The notes beneath the pieces were generated by a model. It ran no database searches and was not told the origin of the DNA. It saw nothing but the letters and a program-made list of their open reading frames with translations. A stretch of 64,000 nt of DNA from assembly GCA_034440635.1 (NCBI GenBank), contig JAOTON010000337.1, forward strand, positions 869,501 through 933,500, in the 5' to 3' direction. The DNA comes from Lepas anatifera. Lineage: Eukaryota; Arthropoda; Thecostraca; Lepadidae. Shown here piece by piece: positions 1-12,110 of this stretch. Numbering within the stretch: the first letter of the stretch is position 1; each line of letters begins with the position of its first letter. The translations under genes were made by a program, and so were the position numbers.

Positions 1-1012
1 TCCTCTTATTACAGAAAATAGAATGATGTATAATATGACTATGCTAGGTAAAAATGTAACAATAACCTGACCAAAGGTCAGGCCAAGGTCAGAATCTGAC
101 CTAGTATAGTCAATATGCATTTCAGTCGACTCGCAATGATAATCCAAACGTAATGGTATCAACATAAGAACTTCATCGTCATTTCCTGCAAATTTATTGA
201 CCCAAGTCTAGAAAAAACTGTTTAAGTAGCCCCAGATGACCTAGGTTCAAACTTGCAACATAAACTTGGAGGAAGGGGACATAGGAAAACGATTTGGAGC
301 ATATAAAGGTATTCTAAGCTGTATCTACACAAATGGAGCCATGTTTCGCCAACTTCCCGTTTCCGCCATGCATTTTGTACATTTTTGATAGCATGATTTT
401 GATTGACTTGCCACCCCGGTGCTCGTTGGTGGGCGTTGGGCTCCGGCCCGCTGCTGAGATGCGTGGCGTGAGTCGGCTGGGATCGGTTCCCTGAGACGTG
501 TTTTTCGACGTGGTCGGCTGGACCGACTGGTGAGAGGGTGACCTGGGGGCGGGCCTGTTTGTGGGCGTTAAACTTTGGCTTCTAATTATCCTTTTGTGGT
601 TGTCTTTCGGTGGTGGGGTCGGGTCTCGGAGTCCCTTGATGACTTTAGTAAACTACTCCGAGCCGACTGGAAAAGTTACTAATTTATATAAAAGATCAGA
701 TCAGACTCTAGGTCATCGATATGAAAAATCCAGGAATGTATTTTTATACGACTTGGTAAGCCCATTGTGTGATATTAGTTTCAATGGGATATATTATCCC
801 TCTTCTTACTTATGCTATTTTTTCGGGGTAAGGTCACTTGACCTGCACTGGTGGCCTAACCTGAGATGACCTGACCTTGATTTTTTTTAGAAAAGCTGCA
901 GAATTGAATCAAGAATAAGGTGTACCAGTTATGACGGTACGAAGCGCTGCTTTTTTTGGTGCCGCAAGAAAAACCCTAGGGAGTGTACAAGCACCCCCAC
1001 CGGGGTGAGGGT
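1..1012 (-). mobile_element. Decayed TTAA-family element (B/C/D-like), interrupted by SINE-1
   Basis: The first bases (ctcttattac... gaatgatgtataatatgac) match the family C/B segment around the atcattcgattcg motif in reverse. The stretch at 700-890 matches family B in reverse (ggtcacttgacctgcactggtgg). The segment ends in a GC-rich end (cccccaccggggtgaggg) at about 990-1008. SINE-1 at 415-695 separates the two parts. The left end lies outside the window. Confidence 0.5.
415..695 (+). mobile_element. SINE-1 copy, diverged
   Basis: From gtgctcgttggtgggcg through ggctccggcccgctgctgag, tgagacgtg, tgactggtgagagggtgacc and cccttgatgactttagt to the A-rich tataaaag tail, the segment follows the 6862 and 50252 copies. 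Confidence 0.65.
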
Positions 1013-3720
1013 CAATCGACCGCAAAATGACGCAAAACAAGCTCGCAATATGAAAACCGTATGCAAGGATGGCTATCATATAATCTATTACATTGTATTG
1101 CATTACATTGATAACTCTTCCACAGGTATGACTTTTCAAGAGTTAGAGTCATTGGTAAAGGAATTATTTGGGAGTAGCAGTCACGCGCGGAATTCATCCA
1201 CGCACAATAAAAGCGCGCACACTTACATTCATAGCTCTCGACTCGGGCCCAGCTATCGCTTCAAGTCTGCTTTAATTACCCGGAATGGCTTCTCACGGGT
1301 GTCGAGAGGCAGCGCGTTTTAGGTGAACCCAGCACGATATCCCGAATCGGCGTCTACCCGACTCTGATCTAATGCGGGGCAAAGGCATATCATTAATCCC
1401 TCTCATGATTCATTGTTTCATCACACCACAAGGCATGAACATATTGACCAGGACACTCGGCACTCCCGAGCGAAAGATTGGCTTCAAATCTGACAAGGTT
1501 TGGTACATACTACATGCCTAGCTTTTATGTTGGAGGTGATCCCAAGTGTAGAAGCACGCCTTTAGGGTGATGAGAAATTAGAATATGCTGCTGCTGAAGT
1601 ACGTAACTTGCGACAGGCGCAGACCGTTTTCTCGAAGTGCAGCGGCGGATTTAAGGGGATGCGTGGGGTGAATGCACGGGAGCACTTCAAAGGCCCTCCA
1701 CCACCGAGCATGTGCCATTGTAAGCTATTCTGATGACGCTTTGCCAGACCGGTGCAGCCATAAGTGGGAAAGTGGGGATGAGAGGACGGACGAGTTCTAG
1801 GCCTTCATTAGAAAATTATCCGATTCTGTACAAATTGTTAGTAACGTTTAGACTTTTGACAGGATTAGTTCCGGAAAATCATGGGAATTTTCAAACTGAG
1901 TAGTTTTTGTAGAGATAGACCATGAGGCACTGCTAAATAAACTGGATATTTTACTTAATTTCGACGGGATGGTTCAGGAGCTATCTAAGTGGACATACTC
2001 AGAGGGTCAGAATAGGAGAGAAAACATTTAAACCCCTTCCGCTAAATATAGGCACATTTCAGGGTACTTGTCTCGGCCTATTGTTGTTTAACATTATAAG
2101 TAATGACCTCACATGTCACATTCCATCTGAACTCGACGGGTTCCGGGTCACAGTTGTTCGCTATGGATGTGAGGCCAATTCCACCTTACATAGCAAACTT
2201 TTTTAGTGTAAATGAGAGCATTTAAAAAATAACAACAGGGTCACCGTTTTGATTGCACCTTCTGAACATAGTGCGCACCAAGCTGTATTGTGGTTAGTGG
2301 ATCATTTTCCAGCTTAATTGATATGCTATGCAGCAGACCTTAATATATTATATTATAACTCAGCTCCACAAAAATTGCCGTGGAAAATCAAAGTTTGCAA
2401 AAATAGGCACCAAACCAGGGGTTCGCGTATCATGCATTGCAGCCGACTTCCTAGCAAAAACATAGTAAACATTTGGATGGGCTAAGAATAGGCTGCCGGT
2501 GAGCTGGGCGGATAGCCCGCGCTTATCCACCTAAAGTTCTATGCAACTTTGATTCCGCTCCACGGGTGGGCGGGTTGAGAGCCGACTTCTCGGACGTAGC
2601 CGGGCTAAGCATCGTGATAAGGCATTCGACCAGCTGGCAGAACCAGTGGAGGTCAGAAGTGCGAAATTAACCGGTAGTTAGATGCTTTACTACAGTCCTG
2701 TACAGGTCCATGTCTATGAGACTTGCTTCCGCCTTAACAATCTTAGTTAGGCTCGTCCAATCGATTTATATCATTTGTAACATTTTGTAATACAATGTTA
2801 CGGTTATGTTTCTAATACGCCTACAGCGAGGCAATCTTACATGATTTCGTTCATATAAAAGATCGTATCAGCCTCCGAATCATTGTGTTGACGTAAACGT
2901 CACGAAGCTCTACTTGGAAGAGGCACAGTTGTGATGTGGTGGTCGAGTGATCGGAGACGCTGGTTCATATTATATTGACATCAGTATATTGGGAAATGGG
3001 TTCTTATCCCACCACTGCCGGCTTTTTTGCAGGGTTGCGCACAAGCTATGCCTGATAATTGGAAAATATAATGGCACTTGTCTGAGAATTACAAATTACA
3101 TCCCACCGTCCACGGCACTGTAAGTGTTCCACGCCCAGCACTTCCACTAATATCTACTGGAAAGCATGCGTCGGCACAGCACGGTGAAAAGAATGCGGTA
3201 AGCCAGCAATCCTAGGTAAGCTGAAGACTCTGGAGTAAGTGTTAGCGTGGGCCGAAGATTTTCCTTTCTCGCGGTCAAAATCGGCTCGAGTCAAGACTTC
3301 TGCCGAAGCATTTTCGTCATGCATAGCCCACCCGCGGCCAGCGTTATTTGATCCGGCGTCGAACCAAATTTTTGCTGGGTTGTGGAACTGTACTGGAAAT
3401 AAGTAAAATTCCTACAGAGGTGATTTTTATTTTTATACACTAACTGAAGCAGCGTGGAAATGAAATTTTAAGCAATTATTATTAATTGGGGGATTTCTCG
3501 TCTCAAATCAACAAATCCAGTAGGTTGATAACACCATCAATAGCAATGCCAATGAATTTAAGACCATGATCTCGCAAGCGGATGAGCTTTAGAATAAGAG
3601 CTTCCTGCAACTTATTTTCGGCAATTCAACATTCAAAAGAGTTGTAGCAAAAATTACAACATTAAAATGTTATCTAAGTGCAGTATTCACAATTTCGTAC
3701 CAGCCCCATTCTGCATGGAT
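1013..3720. other. No gene recognised
   Basis: Mixed-composition DNA with frequent stops in all frames. I see no recognisable repeat, RNA gene or exon with convincing splice signals. Confidence 0.5.
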
Positions 3721-3779
3721 TTTAGCTCTACTCTACTGAGTAGCACACGACTTTGTCTGGCAATGTCTCTGCCGAGACA

Positions 3780-4033
3780 TAGCCAGACAGCAGCAGCGAT
3801 CGCCTAGCACAAGCTTCCCCACTCGCCAAAGTTACCCTCCACCCGGCGCACCTGCAGCAGCGGCGACGATGGCCCACCTGCTGCTGGCGAGTGCTGGGAT
3901 GGAGCTCGTGCTGGGACCGGGGCGGCCCGGCTGCCGGGGTGACAGTGACACGCCGGGTGTTTGTGCGCCGCCAGCCGGGCGAGATAATCCCGCCCGGGTC
4001 CAATCAACCCGAGCTGTGTTCTCTGACGCTGCG
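3780..4033. other. GC- and CpG-rich stretch
   Basis: Several overlapping frames are open on both strands because of the high GC content. No domain or signal peptide is convincing. It could be a promoter-proximal island or an unrecognised first exon. Confidence 0.3.
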
Positions 4034-4223
4034 TCCTCTCCACCCCAATCACTCTCCTCTCTCCCTCCTCTCTCCTCTCCTCTCTCCCTCCTCTCCTCCT
4101 CTCTCCCTCCTCCTCTCTCCCTCCTCTCTCCTCCTGTGAGAGCGTCGTGAATCAAAGCGGAAACAACACCGGCCGAGAAATGCATAGACCTAAGGCTGTT
4201 TGTAAATGAGTGTGATAGCGCGG

Positions 4224-4267
<44 letters not shown>

Positions 4268-4316
4268 TGCATTAGGTAAGCCCCTTGTCTTTTATATTGG
4301 TTCTGAAGCGAGAGAG

Positions 4317-4365
<49 letters not shown>

Positions 4366-4372
4366 GAGAGGA
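4034..4372 (+). repeat. Low-complexity cluster: CT-rich tract, (TA)n, (GA)n
   Basis: An imperfect ctctccctcct tract (4034-4136), (TA)n at about 4226-4262 and (GA)n at about 4308-4372 lie together next to a GC-rich stretch. Confidence 0.9.
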
Positions 4373-6861
4373 AAGAGCTTAGGATTCCATCATTGATAGG
4401 TACTATATGGTATGAATACCACGAATAATCTTGGATGTTTTTGCTCACATTTCATGGTAAGAATGCAGGTCGTCAGGCAATTATATAAAGGCTTCTGCAA
4501 TTATCCATGGCACGTAAAGTACACCATTAAATACATAGAATAAATTGTTCCACCCATTGGGCGATGATGATTGGTCTATTTTTCATGGTAAAATAAAGTA
4601 TCATCAGAATCGAAGACATTTTTGTTGTTGTTTAGTCTTATGAAAGGCGGGCAGAATAGTCATAGAAGACGCCATTAAAAAGGAGCTGGGAAGTTTAATA
4701 CTGTAGATACATCTTCGATAATATTTTCTATCTGTTCTGTATTGCTAAGAGACGTCCTGGAAAGGTAAAAATCTGTACATTTGTTGTTCAGCCTAAACAT
4801 AACATTATCTGGAAACTTTTTTTAAGTATTCACATTCATGGATCTGAGTAAGGGATTCATAAAACTAATTAGAGAACGCACTTTGTCAGTTGGATGGTGA
4901 GCTGGATAAAATATTCCTAGACTACCATAATTTTGTACACAACTCACTTGGGCCTAGTCCCAGTCCAGGCCTACGTCTCAAAGCCAGTAATTTCCGACTG
5001 CTTTCAATCTTGTTTTCCAGACTGGAAATAGATGGCACCACTTATTACAGAGACGGAAATAATAAGCGAAAGAAAAATATAAATAGAGGAGAGGTAGACA
5101 TTTTACATTCTAAGGTCTGAGTGCTGGATTTAGAGAGTTCATATTGAAAGAGAGAAAGAGAGTTCATGTTAAGCCGGTGAAATGAAATGTATTGCATTCT
5201 GGGAATAATTCGTTGGAAAATACGAATCTAATCATGTACAAAATCGTACGTACCAACTCCAAAGCCTACATTCCAAAAGTGATAACATCAGCTGCTTAAA
5301 ACTATCAGCTAAGCCACCTGAGGAGCATCCTACTTTTTCATAAGCATTAGTGAAACCATATCACATCGCCCAGCAAGTGAATGTATTAACTTGAGCAAAT
5401 CTGTCTTTGGTCTGGAGCTCTGTATATCTACAAAATGACTAGACTCGACCCTTTCCCAGCTCCTGACATGGCGCAGGCCATTCGGACGGCGGGAGTGCTC
5501 CTGGATGACTCAGAAACCCCGCCACTCTGGACACTCTTCCTGCAGAAGACACAAATGGCTGGAGCAGCGGCGGCAGCCGACTTTTTCGTCCCGTACCAGT
5601 CCGTTTGTCATGGGCTGCCACGTCACTAACTGCAGCTGTTGGCGGGTCCGTAATTTATGGAGCGCAGCAATCACAAAAAGCGCTGCTCTGCCGTTGTTTT
5701 TCGTCCAAGGACAGCTCCATCGGCACATAATCGGGTTAGTGGGGCCACCCCACTCAGCTTTGGTGTAGCATCAACAACGGCCTTCTCTGATCTAGGACGG
5801 ACTGCGATTTTGTCTGGGACACTCCAGGCCTCTGTCTGGCATTCTGACACCCAGAAATAGCTGTCTGATATGGGTTGCAGCGTATCGTGGCGCGGTTCTA
5901 CAATTTCAGCGCGGTCCCGAGGGCAGTGTGATAGTTTGGCATTCGGCTCTCGAGTGCCACTCTTGCTGTAGCTCTGGAGTGAAGTCCGCTCTCTCAGGTG
6001 AATGTATGCGGGTCATCTCAATAAAATCTGCATACAGAGGATGGAGGGAATTGTGTGTCATTATCTATGATCTCAACTGAATGTTCTTTTGAACGCAGTC
6101 ATTTTCAGCGGATGAAAGATGAAAAATAGAAGAATGAAGAGATGAAAGGTCTGAGGTTAGGCTGGGTATAGCTGCACATAACGAATTTGTGAATATATAA
6201 AGATATGCAGATTAATAGTTTCATTGCTGCTGACTGCATCTACGGCCTGAATTTGAATAATATTCCTTACAAACTCGGCTGCTTATTTATTTTATTTTGC
6301 CTATTCAGTTGTTCAGTTGCGCGAAGTGGCTGTTCCGTGTAAATATTGCATCTCCCTCAGTGACCATTTTTGGAACAGAGCCCGCCAGTGGAAGAGTTGC
6401 CTCACGTTTACCTCATTCACTTCTAACGTTCAGTAGAGAGGTGCGCCGGTGTACTACAGTAGCATCATAGGGTCCGGATTTAGAGGAGAACCATGGTCTT
6501 TTTAACTCATTTCTTTCTTGGCAACACCATGGGAATAGTGTTCAGAATCGTCATTTAAGGGGAATGGGCACTGTGCTCTGGTGCCTCCTAGTTCCGCCGC
6601 TTATGATATTTGCCTACTCAGTTACTCAGTGCTGTGGAGATAGCACCAGCACTGGAAAGAGATCTCACTGTAACGAGCACTGGACGGGGGCGGGGCTGTT
6701 AGCACCACCTCCCCTGAGATCTCGAAAGCCAACAGGCATAGAAAAACCCCCGTTTGGTGGGGGACTGGGGGCTAAAGAATATTGTGATCTACAGTGGAAG
6801 CAGCTTGTATTGACTGAGGCAAATATCTTCAAGATTAAACGAGGTCCTAACTGTCAAACCT
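4373..6861. other. No gene recognised; GC-rich patch at 5435-5760
   Basis: Mostly AT-rich unique DNA. The patch at 5435-5760 is open in several frames on both strands without codon bias favouring one, and no family is recognised. Confidence 0.4.
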
Positions 6862-7222
6862 GCCGCCTTGGGAGCCCCGGAAGCCCAGTTGGTAGAGAGT
6901 TGGGCTCCGGCCCGCTGCTTAGAAACATGCAGTGTCAGGGCATGTCCAGGCTTGGGATCAGTTCCCCTGAGACGCTCCAGTGTTCATTAGTTTACCCGAC
7001 GTAGGTCGACTGGCAAGTGACTGGTGAGAGAGGGTGACCTAAGCGGGGCGGCCGTCCCTGTGCTTCGCGGGACATTAAACTTTGACTTCTAAATTAACCT
7101 TTCATTGTGGGAGTTGCTCGTTTGGATAGTGGGGTCAGGGTTTCCGTGACAAGTCTCTTGATGACTTTAGTGAGACTCCGACTCCAAAAACCGAACTGGG
7201 AACAACTTTGACAAAATTTATA
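6862..7222 (+). mobile_element. SINE-1 copy (tRNA-derived)
   Basis: The head gives agcccagttggtagag (A-box-like) and gggatcagttcccctgagacg (B-box-like), followed by a body with gactggtgagagagggtgacc and cttgatgactttagtgagac, and a tail ending aaaatttataaaaac. It abuts a family G element. Confidence 0.75.
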
Positions 7223-7230
7223 AAAACAAC

Positions 7231-7938
7231 CCTGCCTGTGCTGAGAAGCTATTGGGAAATGCCGTAATTCTGCTGGAAAAGTTTAGGAATATGCTCAAAA
7301 CGGGCAAAGGTCACAGAAAGAATATCCCAAAGAGGGTTTCTTAAAATTTTGGGGTCAAGGTTATTCAAGATCATTGACCTATGACGTCAGAGTATGGTAC
7401 ATTCCCTGTAATGCACACTATAGCTAGTATAAATGCAGCGTTTGGGCGGGAAATTAGGATTGACCTTGACCCATGACCTTTGAACTTTGCATTTGGCTTA
7501 GCTCTTTGCATTGAGTTAGGCTATGACGCGATAGCATAATACACGTCATACTGGGTAGCACGATTTGACTAGAAGCACTGGATCCAATGATCTCGAAAAT
7601 GACGATATGACCTTGACCTGTGACATTTGACCTGGACCAGGACCCTCGTGTGAGGTGTCCTTGACATACCATCCCACTTGAATGGGTTTATGACGTCACC
7701 GCTCGGCCTCCAGTGCAGGCGAAATAATTTGACCGCGCGATTGAGGTGATCGTATAGGTTTGCTTCGAAAGCCTATGAGTCAAATATTTTTTTACCGATT
7801 TTCATTTTCACCCATCGAAGCGCCGTCAAATTCACTCAAATGTTGTTAGGGACCGTTTTTCGGCTACGAACGGTTCTCCGCCGTCCTTGGAAAAATGGGT
7901 GGGGGAGGGCATCCGAGGCCCCTCCAGTGTGTGTGTTA
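7231..7938 (+). mobile_element. Family G copy, opposite orientation
   Basis: From tgctgagaagctattgggaa this segment matches family G in reverse and ends ggcccctccagtgtgtgtg before a TTAA. The left end directly abuts SINE-1 (6862-7222). AGGTCA/TGACCT hexamers are frequent (for example gaccttgacctgtgaca). Confidence 0.6.
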
Positions 7939-8847
7939 ACAGCGGCTTCGATTGAATTGGTTTTGGCAGTGCATCCCTCAGTAAAAAACCCAATTATATT
8001 CAGTATGCATTCATATTCTCACTTTAGTGATATTAAAGGGTAAAATTCAAATCGTGAATGACCGTGAATGAGTCCTGGATATAATATTGAACCACGAATG
8101 CAAGTGATGGCTACACTCTGAATAATAATTTTTGATTTGACCTATGGCCTACCTACCTGATTCTGATGAAGGGCTGTGCCCGAATATATAATCTAAGTGT
8201 TTGAGATATATTTCACATCCAGGATCCGAGGAGACAGGCCAGAAGACACCCTGTCTTCTTTTAATCACGCTCCTCGCCTCAGTACTCCAAAATCTTCTAA
8301 CCCTATTGCATTTACTGGAAATAAACACGTTGGAAAATGCATGGTGCGCCTCTTAAATCCGGATTCTCCGCCACCACTGTTCTTCACCCATCGCAATGTT
8401 GCTTCTTCGTAATCCATCAAGAAAGAAACACATGCCGAAAAGCTCACCCAAGATGAAAGGGAAATCTTTTGACATTACCTTAGACCCAGGATTCGCAATT
8501 TGTGATGGACGTATACAAACGGCTTTGATTTGTGCGAAAGGCTATCCAGTGGCCAAAGCAGCGAGGTGATCCCATTTGATATGGTCAATTTCATCCCATG
8601 GAAATGCTTACTGAGCTTCCACAGCCAACAGCCTAAAGCTGTATTCAAACTCGAGTGGATTTGCATAAGTGTTGAATATTCATCCTGAACTCTGGGTACG
8701 CACAATGGGGGGCAGGACCGCTGTGGTCCCCTCAGTGGCGAGGATTTATGGCTCTTTGTGGGTCCCCGGGAATTCCCTGAATTCCCAATGAAACGCTGAA
8801 GTAATGGTAAAGTTTCCCAAAGATACTCATGGTTTTCATTAGCTTAA

Positions 8848-9671
8848 CACGCGCATTGACGGGGGCGGGTACCCACCCCCTCGGGTTTTCGGAGACAGGA
8901 AAAACGGGGCGCGTAGGCCGCCGTACTTGGTATACCTTTTCCTCATCATTTTTACAACTTCTGTGAAAATTTTAAGGTTAGGTCATCTCAGGTCAGGTCA
9001 CCAGTACAGGTCAAGTGACCCGACCTAAAAAAGTTTAAGATAGCATAAGTCGGAGCAGGGTGAACTTATCCGATTGAAACTCATATCACATAATGGCCCC
9101 ACCGAGTTTTCTAAAATATGTTCCGGTATTTTCGATATCGATGACCTAAGGTCAGGTACGACGCATGACCTCTCCATTGGAAATACATGGGAAAAATGGT
9201 TTTTACGGAATAACTCAGTAACGGATGGTGATAGAGCATTTATTTTAGCTGCATTAGACTTGCCTGGGCTTTGCGGTTCTAATGATATGCATTTTATATA
9301 ATTTGACCCTGACCTGACCTCAGGTCAGGTCAAATCCTTGATTTGACCTAGCAAGGTCAAATTATATATCATTCGATTCGGCTTGCTAAGAGGATTCATA
9401 TGGTTTAAGTCGTTTTGCTCTATCTTTACTTGTTCAGATGAAATTCCCGAAAAACTGAATTTTACATGTTATCCCTATGACGGGCATGTTTTGACCTCTC
9501 GTGACCTTAAATGTGACCTGACAAAAATGGTTCGAATGTTTTCGATGGAGAAGTGGATGGGCAGCCCAACGCCGTTTACCGTTTTCGCTACCTACCGTGG
9601 TTCTCGAGATCTTAGGGGCGGGTACCCGCCCCCGTCAATGCGAAGGTGGCTCAGACCCCCGTCAATGCGTG
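8848..9671. mobile_element. TTAA transposon family B, complete copy
   Basis: TTAA at 8844-8847 and 9672-9675 flank an 824-bp element with ends CACGCGCATTGACGGGGG and, inverted, CACGCATTGACGGGGG (two bases lost). A hairpin around gggtaccc follows directly inside both ends. The interior contains GACCTGACCT and AGGTCAGGTC separated by one base at 9311-9331, and many single half-sites. Short open frames in it are chance; there is no transposase. Confidence 0.85.
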
Positions 9672-9960
9672 TTAAGCTCACTCTGATAAACTATCGGTTT
9701 TGCACCAACAATCTTATCACTTTTTAATAAGAAGGCTGCGTATATTATTTCAGATTTGGGCACCGCAATCACTTTCAGGAATCCACGCCCCCTTGGGTCC
9801 CCTACTTTATGTATCCTGAGAAAGATCGATAATGATCTGGCCTGTGGCCTCAATATTTCTAAGCTGATTCAAAGTATTTTCATATGATAACCTGTACAAG
9901 TCATTGGAGGTTATTTATTTCAAGAAGTTTCTTGGAACATAACATTCATGCTGTCATAGA

Positions 9961-9961
<1 letters not shown>

Positions 9962-10001
<40 letters not shown>
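9962..10001 (+). repeat. (TA)n microsatellite
   Basis: About 20 TA units at the left border of the palindromic Penelope-like pair. Confidence 0.9.
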
Positions 10002-10005
<4 letters not shown>

Positions 10006-10083
10006 ATATTTATGATATATGGAAGAGACTTGAGATTTTTTTAAATTAATTTACTTATTTACTTTATATTTATCTTTTTTACA

Positions 10084-10125
10084 TACGTTTCGGTGTCAAA
10101 GCACCTTCGTCAGTATGAATGGTAA
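10084..10125 (-). ncRNA. Hammerhead-ribozyme-like motif, left arm of the Penelope element
   Basis: This is the minus-strand counterpart of the motif at 12068: CTGACGA, a GGTGC/CACC stem with TTTG loop, then GAAACGTATG. Core bases are conserved between both arms although flanking bases have diverged, which supports a functional ancestral motif. Confidence 0.5.
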
Positions 10126-10340
10126 AATTACATCAAACATATATATTAAAACGACATACACATGAGGCACCATAAAACGAATACACAAGACAGTTTAGCA
10201 GGAATGAATGGGGCAAACATTTCTATCGCGTTTTAAATTTCTCTCACGTCTAGCACGAAAACACGTCAGTGGGGAACTTCTGATATTGCTAAACATGCCG
10301 CAGATTTCGACCAATTTACAAATCCAGATCGCGTGTTTAA

Positions 10341-11360
10341 CCCGTGCCCCACCGGGGTCCGGCGCCACCTTCGCCCCACCGGGGGGCATCAATGGCCTTC
10401 CCTCTAACTCTGAAAATATGGGCGTTAGCGCAAATCTGCAAAGTGCAATAGAAAGCTCGCGTGAATTCAGTAAGAAATTACTTCACATGTTTTAGTGCTC
10501 AGGTCAATGGTGTGACCTCCAGAGGTCAAATTAGGTCAAGATCGGCTATTTTCACTCAAATATGCAATGATTAAGCAAACTGGGCATAACTCTTATGTCA
10601 TTAGAGCTATTGAGGCCTGGTAAAGTACATTTGATAGCAAATTACCAGTCCTTTTTCCGCTATGTGGAACGTTAAGACCTCCCGCCAGTGGTTTGACCTC
10701 CAGAGGTCACCTCGTGACCTAATATGACCTGAGGTCACGAAAGGTCAAAAAGTGACCTTGCCGTATATCAAATGAAAGCTAGTGACAAGACAAACACGAT
10801 GGTGTTTGTTCACCGCTCTAGCTTAATTAGGTCAAAAGTTATTGTCAAAATACTGTTTTTGACCTCTGGTGACCTTGGATGACCTTGGAAAAGTCAAAGG
10901 GCAAATATGACCCCTGGGATCCGTGAAAGGGTGTCCAAAAACGCTGTTCTGAGCAGTTTGAGTATTTGCAATCATTTTTGTGGCTTTTATATCATGAAAC
11001 AGCTTTTCCCCATGCTTTTCCAACGGGAGAGGTCCCTCGTGACCTGACCTCAGGGCACGAAATCGAAAAATCCCGGATACAGACCTTGTAGACCCTAGAG
11101 GAGTCATGAAGTGTAGGAAGTTTCAAATCTATCGAGTTCGAGCTGTAGCTCTTTTAGAGCTCAGAAGTTGAAGTGAGGTGACCTTGGTTGACCTCGTCTG
11201 GTGACCTGACCTTGGGTGACCCGGGGTAAAAAATTTCAGGGATGATGGGAAAATGATGCAGTGAGAGGTAAAGCTCTCAACCGCGGTGCTGCGCTTCGTC
11301 GTTTTTCTGCTATCCCGGAAAAACCTTAGGGGGCCATCGATGGCCCCCGGTGGGGCGAGG
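10341..11360. mobile_element. TTAA transposon family A, complete non-autonomous copy
   Basis: The element is flanked by TTAA at 10337-10340 and 11361-11364. The ends read CCCGTGCCCCACCGGGG and, inverted, CCTCGCCCCACCGGGGG. The undisturbed right Penelope arm has a single TTAA at the same site (near 11850), so the duplication is exactly TTAA. TTAA targets and CC-starting ends are hallmarks of the piggyBac superfamily. There is no transposase. The interior is packed with AGGTCA/TGACCT hexamers. A hairpin (gggggccatcgatggccccc) lies near the right end. Confidence 0.85.
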
Positions 11361-11600
11361 TTAAAGAGGGGTAAACTGAAATAAATGCTGATTCTAAATT
11401 TCTTCTTAGCATTTTATCGTTTTGTTTGGTCAGAATTTTAGTATCATCCTATCGTGGTAAATGGTTACACTCATCTATGTGTACTACTAGAAAATTTGAG
11501 GTCCTATGATGTATTACATCTTTCCTATGCTCTTTTAATCTAACTTTTAGGCCCCTACCTGTTTCACCGATATGTAGTTTTGAACAACCTCCGAATGGTA
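11361..11600 (-). pseudogene. Penelope-like GIY-YIG domain, left arm, nonsense-mutated
   Basis: This is the inverted partner of the right-arm domain. It reads FGGCSKLHIGETGRGLKVRL and keeps the glycine that the right arm lost, but the tryptophan codon in the W-D-D segment is TAG at 11449, where the right arm has TGG. The arm is then interrupted at 11360, close to its stop codon, by a family A transposon. Each arm thus carries different damage, so neither encodes a working endonuclease. Confidence 0.7.
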
Positions 11601-11858
11601 ATTTACAGTATACCATGCGGAGGTTGTTCAAAATCATATATCAGTGAAACAGGTAGGGGCCTAAAAGTTAGATTAAAAGAGCACAGGAAAGATGTAATAC
11701 ATCATAGGACCTCAAATTCTCTAGTAGTACACACAGATGAGTGTAACCATTTACCACGATGGGATGATACTAAAATTCTGGCCAAACCAAAAGATAAAAC
11801 GCTAAGAAGAAATTTAGAATCAGCATTTATTTCAGTTTACCCTTCTTTAAACACGTGA
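11596..11858 (+). pseudogene. Penelope-like element GIY-YIG endonuclease domain, right arm, 5'-truncated
   Basis: The frame runs VIYSIPCGGCSKSYIS, ETGRGLKVRLKEHRKDV and on to ESAFISVYPSLNT before its stop. This fits the GIY-YIG nuclease of Penelope-like elements: the tyrosine motifs (here IYS and YIS), the CxxC knuckle typical of Penelope, the catalytic arginine in R-L-K-E-H and a C-terminal glutamate. The glycine of YIG is changed to serine. The reverse transcriptase is missing because the copy is cut at the inversion centre, so it is non-functional on its own. Confidence 0.75.
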
Positions 11859-12067
11859 TCTGGATTTGTAAATTGGTCGAAATCTGCGGCATGTTTTTTA
11901 GCAATATCAGAAGTTCCCCACTGACGTGTTTTCGTGCTAGACGTGAGCGAAATTTAAAACGCGATAGAAATGTTTGCCCCATTCATTCTTGCTAAACTGT
12001 CTTGTGTATTCGTTTTATGGTGCGTCATGTGTGTCGTTTTAATGTCTTTTTGATGCAATTTTACAGT

Positions 12068-12110
12068 TCATACTGACGAAGGTGCTTTGACACCGAAACG
12101 TCTGTAAAAA
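12068..12110 (+). ncRNA. Hammerhead-ribozyme-like motif, right arm of the Penelope element
   Basis: The segment contains the hammerhead core CTGACGA, a stem-loop (GGTGC, TTTG loop, CACC) and then GAAA followed by CGTC. Penelope-like elements are known to carry minimal hammerhead ribozymes near their ends. Stem III would be very short and I cannot confirm cleavage geometry from sequence alone. Confidence 0.5.

Noticed and set aside
9074..9727. Open frames within family B
   Set aside because: The corresponding frames are broken in the other family B copies, so they are not a conserved transposase.
10832..11107. Open frame within family A, with a counterpart at 31711-31971
   Set aside because: Conserved because the whole element is conserved; the peptide shows no recognisable domain and half-site spelling shapes it.
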